Source: Prevotella sp.
GTDB taxonomy: Bacteria > Bacteroidota > Bacteroidia > Bacteroidales > Muribaculaceae
DNA: 33,113 bases
NCBI GenBank assembly: GCA_023662865.1
Contig: JAMPIK010000023.1
Span: 1 to 33,113 of the forward strand
Reading direction: 5' to 3'
How positions within the stretch are numbered: position 1 is the first letter of the stretch; the number at the start of each line of letters is the position of its first letter. A program made the translations under genes and the position numbers. Shown here piece by piece: positions 10,420 to 19,727 of the stretch. The notes under the pieces are model-generated. The model saw only the letters and a list, made by a program, of their open reading frames with translations. It was not told where the DNA came from and did not search any database.

Positions 10420-11624
10420 AAAAAAGCAAGACATTACTTCTGCTGGGAGGCTCGGCACAACAAGTGGCTGCTATTGAAAAGGCACACGCTTCGGGAGTCC
10501 GCACCGTGCTGATAGACTTCCTTCCGGACAATCCGGGAAGACTCGTTGCCGATAAATGGTATTGCGAAAGCTCTACCGACATTGATGCAGTAGAGCATAT
10601 AGCCAAAATTGAAAAGGCAGACGGCATATTGGCTTACGGTTCTGACCCGGCGGCTTATCCGGCAGCGGTGGTATGTGAACGTTTGGGGCTTGCAACAAAC
10701 CCGGCAGACTCGGTTAAAATATTAAGTTATAAGCATTTATTTCGTCAATTCCAGCAAGAGAATGGTTTCAGAGTGCCAAAATGGTACGCGTTCAGCATAA
10801 CAGACGCCCCGGAAGCTGTCAGTCGCAAAACAGCGGATTTCAAAAGACCGATTATAATAAAACCGACTGACTCCTCCGGCTCAAAGGGTGTGAATGTAAT
10901 AAACACCGACTCCGACTTGCAACAGGCCATTGCTTTCGCCTATGAATTCTCCCGAAACGGCATACTGATAGCCGAGGAATATATACAACCGGGAGAGCAC
11001 GGCTTTTTGGAAGGAGATGTCTACATCATTAATAAACAAATAGTTGTAAGTGGAGATTTGGAAGGCATAAGATGCGAACAAGCTCCGTTGGTACCGACCG
11101 GCTTAAAATGGCCGGCGCAGTTGAGTCCAAGCCAACGAGACCAAATCTATTCAGAGCTTGAAAAAATTGTTGACTTGCTGAATTTAACCGACGGGGAATT
11201 TAATTTGGGCGTGATTATAGACACCGAAGGCAACTGTTTCTTCAACGAGCTTGGTGCGCGAGCCGGCGGCAATATGGTGCCGAGGCTGTTGTCTGACGTG
11301 TTCGGCACTGATTTGATAGAATATAATATTCAAACATCTCTGAATCAACCGATTCATCATTCCTTAAAGAAGCCGGAGTCGGACTTTCGCGCTTTATATG
11401 TTTTACATTCCCATACCGACGGAGTTCTGTCTGCCATAGAAATAGCCGATGAGATTAAACCGTATATTTACCGGGAAATCATATATAAAGCACCGGGCGA
11501 GCGTGTCAGCAAATTTACAAACGCACGCCGGGCACTCGGAATCTTGTTCATGAAATTCCCGGACAGACAGACCATGGATAATATAATGACAGACTTTCAC
11601 CGACATTACAAAATACATTTATGA
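10416..11624 (+). CDS. ATP-grasp domain enzyme (carbamoyl-phosphate-synthase/PurK-like), substrate unknown
   Basis: The 402 residues show the three-part ATP-grasp layout. The N-terminal preATP-grasp Rossmann half begins with TLLLLGGSAQQVAAIEKA. The central nucleotide-binding part has RPIIIKPTDSSGSKGV and the EEYI hinge with a following GHGF-like EHGFLEGD. The C-terminal Mg-binding segment FNLGVIIDTEG...FFNELGARAGGN has the E and N residues that bind metal. Members ligate a carboxylate to an amine or thiol with ATP. Relatives in Bacteroides sit in polysaccharide or peptide-modification loci, but here the neighbours (Sel1, TrmH) do not name a pathway. Four-base overlaps at both ends point to co-translation. 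The gene is more AT-rich than its neighbours. Confidence 0.85.
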   Translation: MKKSKTLLLLGGSAQQVAAIEKAHASGVRTVLIDFLPDNPGRLVADKWYCESSTDIDAVEHIAKIEKADGILAYGSDPAAYPAAVVCERLGLATNPADSVKILSYKHLFRQFQQENGFRVPKWYAFSITDAPEAVSRKTADFKRPIIIKPTDSSGSKGVNVINTDSDLQQAIAFAYEFSRNGILIAEEYIQPGEHGFLEGDVYIINKQIVVSGDLEGIRCEQAPLVPTGLKWPAQLSPSQRDQIYSELEKIVDLLNLTDGEFNLGVIIDTEGNCFFNELGARAGGNMVPRLLSDVFGTDLIEYNIQTSLNQPIHHSLKKPESDFRALYVLHSHTDGVLSAIEIADEIKPYIYREIIYKAPGERVSKFTNARRALGILFMKFPDRQTMDNIMTDFHRHYKIHL

Positions 11625-12160
11625 ATACCGACAGGAAGAAGAAAAATATACTGGAACTTACCCGCATGGAAGCTCACCAATGGCATGATGCCGCAAAGTT
11701 GCCGTTGCGTGTACTCCTTGATGATGTCCGCTCGCTCAATAATGTAGGCTCAATACTCCGCACCTCCGATGCTTTTATGGTAGACGAGGTGGTGATGTGC
11801 GGAATTACAGGCACCCCTCCGCACCCGGAAATACACAAAACCGCCTTGGGCGCAGAGGACTCCGTGCGTTGGCGACACGCCGACTCATGCCTCGCGGAAG
11901 TGAAACGCCTGCAAGCCGTCGGTTGGAAAGTGTGTGTACTTGAACAGACTCACAATTCAATACTTCTTAACGACTTTACCCCTCAAACCGATGAAAAATA
12001 CGCCATCGTATGCGGCAACGAGGTGCACGGCGTTGACCAGCCTGTAGTTGATACTGCCGACATCGTGATTGAAATACCACAATGCGGTGCCAAACACTCA
12101 TTGAATGTGAGTGTCAGCACCGGCATTATGCTGTGGACTCTCTTCTCTGCTCTGAGATAG
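11621..12160 (+). CDS. TrmH/SpoU-family RNA 2'-O-methyltransferase
   Basis: This SAM-dependent methyltransferase has the trefoil-knot SPOUT fold and modifies the ribose 2'-OH of tRNA or rRNA. The three family motifs are present: LNNVGSILRTSDAF (motif 1, with the catalytic arginine), YAIVCGNEVHGV (motif 2), and IEIPQCGAKHSLNVSVSTGI (motif 3). At 179 residues it is the short form with no L30e-like N-terminal substrate domain, so it is nearer TrmH/TrmL than RlmB. The target RNA cannot be told. It is the last gene of the run begun at leuS. The convergent mscL stop lies 4 nt beyond its own, with no terminator between. Confidence 0.92.
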   Translation: MNTDRKKKNILELTRMEAHQWHDAAKLPLRVLLDDVRSLNNVGSILRTSDAFMVDEVVMCGITGTPPHPEIHKTALGAEDSVRWRHADSCLAEVKRLQAVGWKVCVLEQTHNSILLNDFTPQTDEKYAIVCGNEVHGVDQPVVDTADIVIEIPQCGAKHSLNVSVSTGIMLWTLFSALR

Positions 12161-12164
12161 TTCG

Positions 12165-12599
12165 CTACTTCTTGGCACTCTGCTCCTTGAGCAAATCGCG
12201 AATTTCAGTGAGCAATTCCACATCGGGAGCCGGGGGAGCCGGGGCGGCCGCTTCCTCTTCCGCTTTCTTGTGGAATTTCTGCATTATCCTTATTGCCATA
12301 AAGATACAGAAGGCAATAATCAGGAAGTCAACGATATTCTGGATAAACATACCATAGTTTATCGTCACCGCCTGCTTAGCTGCCTCATCGAGAGCCGATG
12401 GGTCGCCGTCGCGAAGCACATACTTCAAATCTTTGAAGTCCATACCTCCGGTAGCCACTCCAACCGCCGGCATGATAATGTCATCTACCAGAGAGGATAC
12501 AATCTTGCCGAATGCGCCGCCGATGATTACACCGACTGCCATATCTATGACATTACCGCGCATCGCAAATTCCTTAAAATCAGATAAAAACTTTCCCAT
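12165..12599 (-). CDS. mscL: Large-conductance mechanosensitive channel
   Basis: This homopentameric inner-membrane channel opens under membrane tension and releases solutes during osmotic downshock. The N-terminal amphipathic helix and TM1 read [31 protein letters not shown]..., close to the family consensus. A periplasmic loop (about 50-82) follows, then TM2 ([20 protein letters not shown]) and a cytoplasmic helix ([11 protein letters not shown]) after a proline/alanine-rich linker. 144 residues is normal. I found no good TTTG/TAnnTTTG promoter upstream on this strand within 12600-12760. Confidence 0.97.
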   Translation of the reverse strand: MGKFLSDFKEFAMRGNVIDMAVGVIIGGAFGKIVSSLVDDIIMPAVGVATGGMDFKDLKYVLRDGDPSALDEAAKQAVTINYGMFIQNIVDFLIIAFCIFMAIRIMQKFHKKAEEEAAAPAPPAPDVELLTEIRDLLKEQSAKK

Positions 12600-12743
12600 A
12601 AATCTTCTTTTACAAATTTTAATACCCGAAAATGAGCAAAATGCCCCACCGGATTGTTATATCTAATGCAGGCAAGCTGCAAAAGGACTCTGAAAAACCT
12701 CTGTTGAAGGAATGCAATCTTAGTTAATTTTTCGGCGATAATG
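12600..12743. other. Spacer between divergent mscL and gapA
   Basis: This AT-rich spacer holds no gene. It must contain the mscL promoter, but no box matching the Bacteroides consensus is visible on the - strand. The gapA promoter begins at 12744. Confidence 0.4.
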
Positions 12744-12774
12744 TTCGTTAAGTCAAAAAAAAATCCTAATTTTG
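12744..12774 (+). promoter_or_regulatory. gapA promoter, Bacteroides type
   Basis: TAATTTTG at 12767-12774 is a perfect -7 box. TTCG at 12744-12747 (one mismatch to TTTG) lies 19 bp upstream. The start near 12780 leaves a leader of nearly 140 nt before gapA, which is long for the region. Confidence 0.65.
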
Positions 12775-12801
12775 CGGAAACTTTTTTACAAGGCAACACA
12801 T

Positions 12802-12879
12802 ATGTCCTTTTCTTCAAAAAACACAACGACGATTAAAAAAGTTTTAGATACCGTCCGAAAAAACTCGGACAAACAATAA
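12802..12879 (+). CDS. Possible 25-residue leader peptide upstream of gapA
   Basis: Inside the gapA leader, ATG at 12802 follows AAGG by 9 nt and opens a 25-codon frame to TAA at 12877-12879. The product starts MSFSSKNTTTIKKVLDTV and is rich in lysine and threonine. The last codons coincide with a hairpin, GTCCGA (12853-12858) with TCGGAC (12865-12870) and a 6-nt loop. The frame may be chance, since AT-rich leaders often contain short frames. A leader peptide or RNA element regulating gapA is the alternative. Confidence 0.3.
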   Translation: MSFSSKNTTTIKKVLDTVRKNSDKQ

Positions 12880-12911
12880 AAAAGAATATTAATAACTAAC
12901 CCAAAAGGTAA

Positions 12912-13925
<1,014 letters not shown>

Positions 13926-13940
13926 TTCCATCTCACACAC

Positions 13941-13989
13941 CATAAAATAAGTGCCGCTCGGGGAGACCCGAAGCGGCACTTATTTTATG
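13941..13989. terminator. Bidirectional terminator between gapA and the convergent hydroxyacid dehydrogenase
   Basis: CATAAAATAAGTGCCGCT (13941-13958) pairs perfectly with AGCGGCACTTATTTTATG (13972-13989). CGGG/CCCG extends the stem with a bulged A and a GAGA loop. The A and T tracts on the two sides serve both strands. The two stop codons lie 16 and 20 nt away. Confidence 0.92.
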
Positions 13990-14008
13990 AGGAGAGCTAA
14001 GAGAGTAT

Positions 14009-14959
14009 CTAATTGACAACGTTTGCGGAGCCCCCGGACAACCAGGACTCTATGTTGCTCAGGGTTACATCCATGAGTCGGCGTCGTGCTTCGGTTGTGT
14101 CCCAGCCAATGTGCGGTGTGATTACAGTGTTCGGCGCTGTAAGCAAAGGGTTATTCGGTGTGGGCGGTTCCACACTCAGCACATCGAGTCCGGCACCGTA
14201 TATCCGCCCTTCCTTCAAAGCATCGGCGAGGGCTTGCTCATCTATGAGGGCACCGCGCGATGTGTTGATTATCACTGCTGTAGGCTTCATCAGAGAAATC
14301 AATCGGCGGTTTATCATACCGCGTGTTTGCTCGGTAAGGGGGGTATGAATTGAAATTACATCGGAGGTTCGGAAAAGTTCGTCGCGGCTCATTTTCAGTG
14401 TGCCGGGCGGCAGCATTTCTTGAGGCTTGGAGCTGTCAGTGGCCACAGTCATGCCGAATGCCGCGCATATTTTAGCCATACAACGCCCGATGTTGCCGAA
14501 CCCCACAATGCCGAGCTGCTTGTCGGCAAGCTCGAAGAAGGGGCGACCGAGGTCCTCGTATTCACCGTTCCATGCCTTGCGCTTGGCCTCCGGAGTATAT
14601 GTGCCGGGGTGGTATATCACATTCAGGAGCAATGCCACAGCTAATTGAGCCACAGACTCCGAACTGTAAGCCGGCACATTTGTCACTACAATGCCGCGCC
14701 GGCGTGCTTCTTCAAGGTTAATGCGGTTGCAGCCGGTAGCCATTATGCCTACATACTTGAGCCGGGGAAGCCGGTCAAGGTCGGCATTGGTAAGTTCGCG
14801 TTTGTTGGTCAGCACAATGTCGGCATCCTTACAACGCTCCGCCACATCTGCCGGGTCAGGCGTATCATCGTAAACAATCAGATTGCCAAGCTTTTCAAAT
14901 CCCTCCCATGAGAAGAGCCCCGGATTGGAAGTATATCCGTCTAAAACTACTATATTCAT
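14009..14959 (-). CDS. D-2-hydroxyacid dehydrogenase (glycerate dehydrogenase-like)
   Basis: This NAD(P)-dependent enzyme interconverts a 2-oxoacid and a D-2-hydroxyacid, most likely hydroxypyruvate and glycerate. The 316 residues have the NAD-binding GFGNIG at 153-158 and the catalytic triad R235 (NTSRG), E264 (DVLSVEPP) and H283 (TPHIGWDT). The segment ATGCNRINLEEARRRGIVVTNVP before the Rossmann domain is typical of the HprA-like Bacteroides group. Its start codon overlaps the porX stop (ATGA), so the two are probably translated together although no functional link is obvious. Substrate assignment is by family only. Confidence 0.92.
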   Translation of the reverse strand: MNIVVLDGYTSNPGLFSWEGFEKLGNLIVYDDTPDPADVAERCKDADIVLTNKRELTNADLDRLPRLKYVGIMATGCNRINLEEARRRGIVVTNVPAYSSESVAQLAVALLLNVIYHPGTYTPEAKRKAWNGEYEDLGRPFFELADKQLGIVGFGNIGRCMAKICAAFGMTVATDSSKPQEMLPPGTLKMSRDELFRTSDVISIHTPLTEQTRGMINRRLISLMKPTAVIINTSRGALIDEQALADALKEGRIYGAGLDVLSVEPPTPNNPLLTAPNTVITPHIGWDTTEARRRLMDVTLSNIESWLSGGSANVVN

Positions 14960-16491
14960 TTCGGTGATAATGTTACCAAAGGCACAAGCATCTCTTGCAG
15001 CGAAATGCCCCCGTGCTGGAAAGTGCCGGTATAGTATTGTACATAATAATTATAATTGTTGGGATATGAGAAAAAGTCCTCATTGCAGGCATATATATAG
15101 GTGCTTGACAGATTTGGGGCCGGCAGACCGAAACGCTTCGGATTTGTCATTTCATATACCTGCTTTCGGTTGTAATTCAGCGACTTGCCCACCTTGTACC
15201 GAAGATTGGTATTGGTGTTGCGATCGCCTATTACCTTAATGGGGTTGTCCACCCGAATTGTGCCGTGGTCGGTGGTGAGAATAATCTTCGCGCCGGACTC
15301 CGCAATGCGTTTAAACAGCTCAAGTGCACCGCTGTGGCGCAGCCACGACTCTGTGAGCGAGCAATATGCCGCATTGCTGTTGGCGAGCTCGCGTATCATC
15401 TTGCTCTCGGTTCGCGCATGAGAGAGCATATCAATGAAGTTGAGCACCACCACATTCAGGTTAAAATCTTTCAGATTCTTGAATTTTGCCATATACTTCT
15501 CGATAGCCGTGGAGTCGTTGAGTTTGGCGTATGAGAAAGTATCGTGACGGCGATAGCGATCCAACTGTGTCTGAATGAGCTGCTCCTCATATATGTTCTT
15601 CCCCTCATCTTCATCTTCGTCCACCCAGAATTTCGGATACATCGTAGCTATCTGCAGCGGCATCAGCCCGGCAAAAATCGCATTTCTCGCATACTGGGTG
15701 GAGGTGGGCAGAATGGTGGTGTACAGGTCTTCCTGCACATTGAAAATGTCGGAAACAAGCGGTTGAAGCACTCTCCACTGGTCAAGGCGGAAATTGTCTA
15801 TCAGTATAAAAAACAGCTTCTCCCCCTTGTCAAGAGCCGGGAAGACTCGCCGCTTGAAAAGCTCATGGCTCATAAGCGGGTGCTCCGTGGTGTTTACCCA
15901 ACTCTCATAATTCTGCTTTACAAACTTGGCAAAATTATAATTGGCATCACGCGTCTGCATGGCGAGCATTTCATCCATGTGAGTCTCCGTGGTTGCCAAG
16001 TTCATCTCCCAATAGACGAGCGAGCGGTAAAGCTCATAGAAATCCTCAATGCTCTCTGCCCGGCTTATCTTTGAGCTGAGCATCTGAAACTCCTGCTGAT
16101 AGGAAGACGATGCCTGTGCCGCCACCAACTCCGAAGAATGTAGGTTCTTCTTGAGCGACAGCAAAATCTGACTCGGATTTACCGGCTTGATGAGATAATC
16201 GGCAATCTTGTTGCCGATAGCCTGATTCATAAGGTTTTCCTCCTCACTCTTGGTAATCATAATCACCGGTAACTGCGGAAATTGCTGATTGATAAGTGTA
16301 AGGGTCTCCAGCCCGGAAATGCCCGGCATATTCTCATCAAGAAGCACAAGGTCAAAATGCTCGGCACACAACGCATCAATGGCATCGCGGCCGTTGGAAG
16401 CCGTTTCCACCTCATAACCCTTCGCCTTAAGAAACATTATATGCGGTTTCAGCAAATCAATCTCATCGTCTGCCCAAAGTATTCTTTCCAT
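14956..16491 (-). CDS. porX: PorX-type response regulator with PglZ phosphodiesterase domain
   Basis: The 511 residues combine an N-terminal receiver domain (1-120: D8-D9 acidic pocket, phosphoacceptor D52 in LVLLDENMPG, T80, K102) with a helical linker. A C-terminal PglZ-type alkaline-phosphatase fold follows: IDNFRLDQW with D232, the PTSTQYARNAIFAGL nucleophile loop near T263/T265, LTTDHGT with D408-H409, and a last FQHGGISLQE histidine. PorX with its sensor PorY regulates type IX secretion genes in Porphyromonas and Flavobacterium, but homologues also occur in Bacteroidetes whose T9SS status is unclear. No porY is in the window. It lies between a nitroreductase gene (34-nt gap) and the hydroxyacid dehydrogenase (4-bp overlap). 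Confidence 0.93.
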   Translation of the reverse strand: MERILWADDEIDLLKPHIMFLKAKGYEVETASNGRDAIDALCAEHFDLVLLDENMPGISGLETLTLINQQFPQLPVIMITKSEEENLMNQAIGNKIADYLIKPVNPSQILLSLKKNLHSSELVAAQASSSYQQEFQMLSSKISRAESIEDFYELYRSLVYWEMNLATTETHMDEMLAMQTRDANYNFAKFVKQNYESWVNTTEHPLMSHELFKRRVFPALDKGEKLFFILIDNFRLDQWRVLQPLVSDIFNVQEDLYTTILPTSTQYARNAIFAGLMPLQIATMYPKFWVDEDEDEGKNIYEEQLIQTQLDRYRRHDTFSYAKLNDSTAIEKYMAKFKNLKDFNLNVVVLNFIDMLSHARTESKMIRELANSNAAYCSLTESWLRHSGALELFKRIAESGAKIILTTDHGTIRVDNPIKVIGDRNTNTNLRYKVGKSLNYNRKQVYEMTNPKRFGLPAPNLSSTYIYACNEDFFSYPNNYNYYVQYYTGTFQHGGISLQEMLVPLVTLSPK

Positions 16492-16525
16492 ATTAACAAA
16501 ACGTTTATCAGCCCCTTGATGTTCG

Positions 16526-17038
16526 TCAGATGTAGCTAACGGTTTCGGTTAGGGGTTTGCGAGTAAAGTGGTTGGGCAACGGACCGGCACCTTCGGCTGC
16601 GTAACCGAGGTCAAGAAGCATCAATATTTCCTCGTTTTCGGGGAGTCCCAACAAAGTGTGCAGTTTATCCGGGTCAAAACAATTCACCCAGCATGAGTCC
16701 ACCTTGGCAGCTGCCGCTCCGAGCATGAGATGAGTGGCAACAATCGAGGCGTCTTCAATGCCGGACTCGCGCTTGCCGCCCGGATATGTGTAAACATTGT
16801 TTTTGTCGAAGGCCACGACCAACACCGTCGGCGCACCGTAGCGGCAAGGTGTACACTCGTCAATCTTGGCCAGAGCCTCAACACTTTGAGCCACATATAT
16901 ATGCTGCTCCTGCAAGTTCTTGGCCGTGGGAGCCCAACGTCCGGTCTCCAAAATACTCTCCAGACAAGCCGCCTCAACCGGTCGGCCGTCATACTTTTTG
17001 CACGAATACCTCTCGCGCACAAGTGTCATAAAATCCAT
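16526..17038 (-). CDS. Nitroreductase-family flavoprotein
   Basis: This FMN-dependent oxidoreductase uses NAD(P)H; natural substrates are usually unknown. The 170 residues show the N-terminal FMN-binding RYSCKKYDGRPV (R-x-S-x-R-x-F type), the WAPTAKNLQEQHIYV segment, EDASIVATHLMLGAAA in the dimer helix, and the C-terminal GYAAEGAGPL. It is on the short side for the family. There are several cysteines (SCWVNCFDPD, CTPCRYG) with no clear cluster pattern. It is probably the first gene of a unit running through porX to the hydroxyacid dehydrogenase. The 56-nt gap upstream shows no perfect promoter. Confidence 0.9.
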   Translation of the reverse strand: MDFMTLVRERYSCKKYDGRPVEAACLESILETGRWAPTAKNLQEQHIYVAQSVEALAKIDECTPCRYGAPTVLVVAFDKNNVYTYPGGKRESGIEDASIVATHLMLGAAAAKVDSCWVNCFDPDKLHTLLGLPENEEILMLLDLGYAAEGAGPLPNHFTRKPLTETVSYI

Positions 17039-17094
17039 ATTATTTATTGAGTTAAGTGGCTATTTTAATTTAAAATGAACAGACAGTTATACTT

Positions 17095-19725
17095 TTATTT
17101 AACATGTTGAGCTTTATCCGATATCAGCAAGAGAGCTTGTATGGTGAAATTTGTTTCTTGCCCGGGGTTGAGGTCGGGCAAGGTTATTACGGCGGCGGAT
17201 ATATCGTCGGGTCGTAGCTGCTCCGGGGTGTGGGTGCCGTCATAGCTGCGTGCGGCGAATGAGGGGTAGGCTGCCGGCATAAGCAGGGTCTTGCTCTTTT
17301 TTAGCTCGGCCAGAGGAATGGAAACCTCAAATGTGCCGTTGGGATTTTTGCGAAATTCCTTTACCGGAATTGCAGCTGTGAATGATACACCCCGGTTGTT
17401 TTCAACGCCTACTTCCACTGTTTCAACTCCTTTTGCTTCGGCGGCGAGAATAAGATGCAGGTTTTTGCGGTTGGTGATATTCGGGTCGTGAGGAATTAGC
17501 CGGGAAAGATCGGCACGAATTATGGCGTGTGTATCCGTTTGTGTGGGGGTAAAATTCAGCCGGTAGTATGCGGGAGCGGAATAGTTTGATTCTACTGTTT
17601 GCAACCATGCTCCTTGCGCATCGGGTATTGAACCGGCCTCGACAAACACGTCTTCTCTACCCGGCACAATAAGCGGTAACGGCGCTGTATCATTAATAAT
17701 ATCAACTGAGTAAGAGGGAGCATCGTCCGGGAAGTCCCAGTCGAGGGGAGTGCCGTTTATCGCGCCGGGGTAGGTGACGGGCTTATCGCCGTTGTAAGCT
17801 ACAATGCGGTATGTATATTTACCGATATGGTCGGGAGTCGGTACACTTGCCTGCCATGAGTATGGTCTGTCTTCGCCGGCTTTCTCCATACCATACAGCT
17901 TGTTGTCGTTGCGCCAGAAGTTTACATCGCCGGGATAAACAACAAGCGAGTCGGCATATACGGCAGAGGCATTAATCTTCATTGAATCAGATACAAGTGC
18001 AAGTGGCGTGTACACATCAAACACTTTCGGTTTTGCTTCGGATTTTTTAGCTTCGGGCGCGACAAATTCGCCGAGCTTCATATTCTTGAAAGCCGTTTCG
18101 GCAGTCCATTTGCCCGGTTCAAGGGGCTGTGCACTTAGCAGATACACCCCTTCGCTTACATTAAATTTTTTATTCTCAGCCCTTTTGCTTTCTTGGCCGC
18201 TCAAAGACGTTATCAAATAGCTTTCGCCCAAAGAAGGGAGGTCTATTTCCATCGGGTGAGTTGCATTAATTATCTCGCCCACTTCGCGGTTGAGAGAGGG
18301 CTTTTTAAACGGGTCTTCGGTAAGCACCACATCGGGCATCACCTCAAGCCTCCACACAGAGTCATCAAGGCGGTCAAGAAACCACACCCCGGTGCCGTGG
18401 TATTTCACAAGGGGATTACTGCCCACACCGGCCAGCTCCGTCAGTGAATCCGGATTTACGGGAGGAGTGGCGCTGGGAGCTGTGTGTATATATGATGAGG
18501 GTGAGTTATAGAGCGATGAATGGTCAGTGTCATAAAGAGTTACATATCCGAATTGTTTGTTTTCGGGATATTTGCCATAGTACGCTCCTTCGGGTATGTC
18601 TTGCATTGCTTTGGCGGCAATCATCATGCTCAAAGCCTTTGCCGGTGTATATGCGAGGTTAAGGAAATGGGTCTGATACTCGGTATTGAAGCGAGCCATA
18701 TCGGTGGGGTCGTATGCGAATTGAGTAATCCACTGAAACCCTTTGCCGCGCAGAGTGCGCACAATTGCCGGGTACAGGTTTGAGTTCAATACATCTCCGG
18801 GGTCAAACTCATAAATGAACCGTGCTTTGTCGGCATATCCGGGCATTGTCTTTTCCCAAGGTATGTGGTATTCATCTACTGTGGGCAGATAGTTGCCGTG
18901 TCTTTGCCGTCCGGCCACCAGCCCGGTGGGATACCACTGAAAAGTAGTGCCTTGAATGTCAGCCTTATAATAGCCGTCGGTCACATCGGGGTTATGGCTC
19001 ACGTTATAAAGTATCGGTTTGTCGAAACCACCCTTGCGCAGGGCTTTTACCATGCGATTGATGTAGTTCGTAACCTGCTTTGAATTGCCGGAATGGCATG
19101 GCTCGTTGTTTACCTCCATGGCGATTATGGCACGGTCTTTGCCATAGCTCAATCCGGTGTAGGGGTTCACATGCTCGGCAAGCTGCTTGAGGTAGTTCTC
19201 CTGAATTTTCTGCGCCTTGGGGTTGTCGTGTATGTCGCATTTGTCAAAATCATAAGCAAACGCCCCGGTGTCGATGTTCCGCTCCGGGTAGCCGTTACCG
19301 AAATCAGTTTGGGCAGTCAGCACAATATCAATACCACGCTTTTCAAGCTCGGCAATCAGGAAATCCAAAAGGTCGAGATGGTCATTCTGCTGCAAATTGC
19401 CTTCGGCATCGCTCAACTCCACGTCCCACAAATGCAGACGGAAAGCGTTAAGCCCCAACCGCGCCATGTGGTAAACATCGCGATTTATTGCCTCCTTTCG
19501 ATCCACACCAAGGTAACCGAGCGCACGGTAAGCGTGAGCAAACGGCGCGGTATAGTTGGTGCCGTAATAGAGCATTTTATCGCCGGTGTCAGAGCGATAA
19601 AGCTCACCGGACTTATTTACAAGAACCGTATAATTCTGTCTGTCACCGTTATGCTCTTTGGCAGACATTGTCGGGCAAAATGTTCCGACAGCAGCCAAAG
19701 CCGCCAATATCGTTTTCGCAACCAT
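17095..19725 (-). CDS. Secreted GH5-like glycoside hydrolase with C-terminal beta domains
   Basis: The 876 residues begin with a signal peptide (TILAALAAVGTFCPTMSA). A TIM-barrel glycosidase domain spans about 40-380, with LGLNAFRLHLWD on an early strand. AMEVNNEPCHS holds the acid/base candidate E208, and RFIYEFDPGD holds the nucleophile candidate E306, the clan GH-A arrangement. After about 420 come beta-rich segments and an acidic/lysine linker (about 570-580). A final region resembles a carbohydrate-binding or galactose-binding-like fold. No lipobox is seen, so it is probably periplasmic or exported. Relatives are annotated as cellulase-family hydrolases; the substrate is not known. It starts 2 nt after hipA and no promoter is visible in that gap. 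Confidence 0.85.
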   Translation of the reverse strand: MVAKTILAALAAVGTFCPTMSAKEHNGDRQNYTVLVNKSGELYRSDTGDKMLYYGTNYTAPFAHAYRALGYLGVDRKEAINRDVYHMARLGLNAFRLHLWDVELSDAEGNLQQNDHLDLLDFLIAELEKRGIDIVLTAQTDFGNGYPERNIDTGAFAYDFDKCDIHDNPKAQKIQENYLKQLAEHVNPYTGLSYGKDRAIIAMEVNNEPCHSGNSKQVTNYINRMVKALRKGGFDKPILYNVSHNPDVTDGYYKADIQGTTFQWYPTGLVAGRQRHGNYLPTVDEYHIPWEKTMPGYADKARFIYEFDPGDVLNSNLYPAIVRTLRGKGFQWITQFAYDPTDMARFNTEYQTHFLNLAYTPAKALSMMIAAKAMQDIPEGAYYGKYPENKQFGYVTLYDTDHSSLYNSPSSYIHTAPSATPPVNPDSLTELAGVGSNPLVKYHGTGVWFLDRLDDSVWRLEVMPDVVLTEDPFKKPSLNREVGEIINATHPMEIDLPSLGESYLITSLSGQESKRAENKKFNVSEGVYLLSAQPLEPGKWTAETAFKNMKLGEFVAPEAKKSEAKPKVFDVYTPLALVSDSMKINASAVYADSLVVYPGDVNFWRNDNKLYGMEKAGEDRPYSWQASVPTPDHIGKYTYRIVAYNGDKPVTYPGAINGTPLDWDFPDDAPSYSVDIINDTAPLPLIVPGREDVFVEAGSIPDAQGAWLQTVESNYSAPAYYRLNFTPTQTDTHAIIRADLSRLIPHDPNITNRKNLHLILAAEAKGVETVEVGVENNRGVSFTAAIPVKEFRKNPNGTFEVSIPLAELKKSKTLLMPAAYPSFAARSYDGTHTPEQLRPDDISAAVITLPDLNPGQETNFTIQALLLISDKAQHVK

Positions 19726-19727
19726 TT

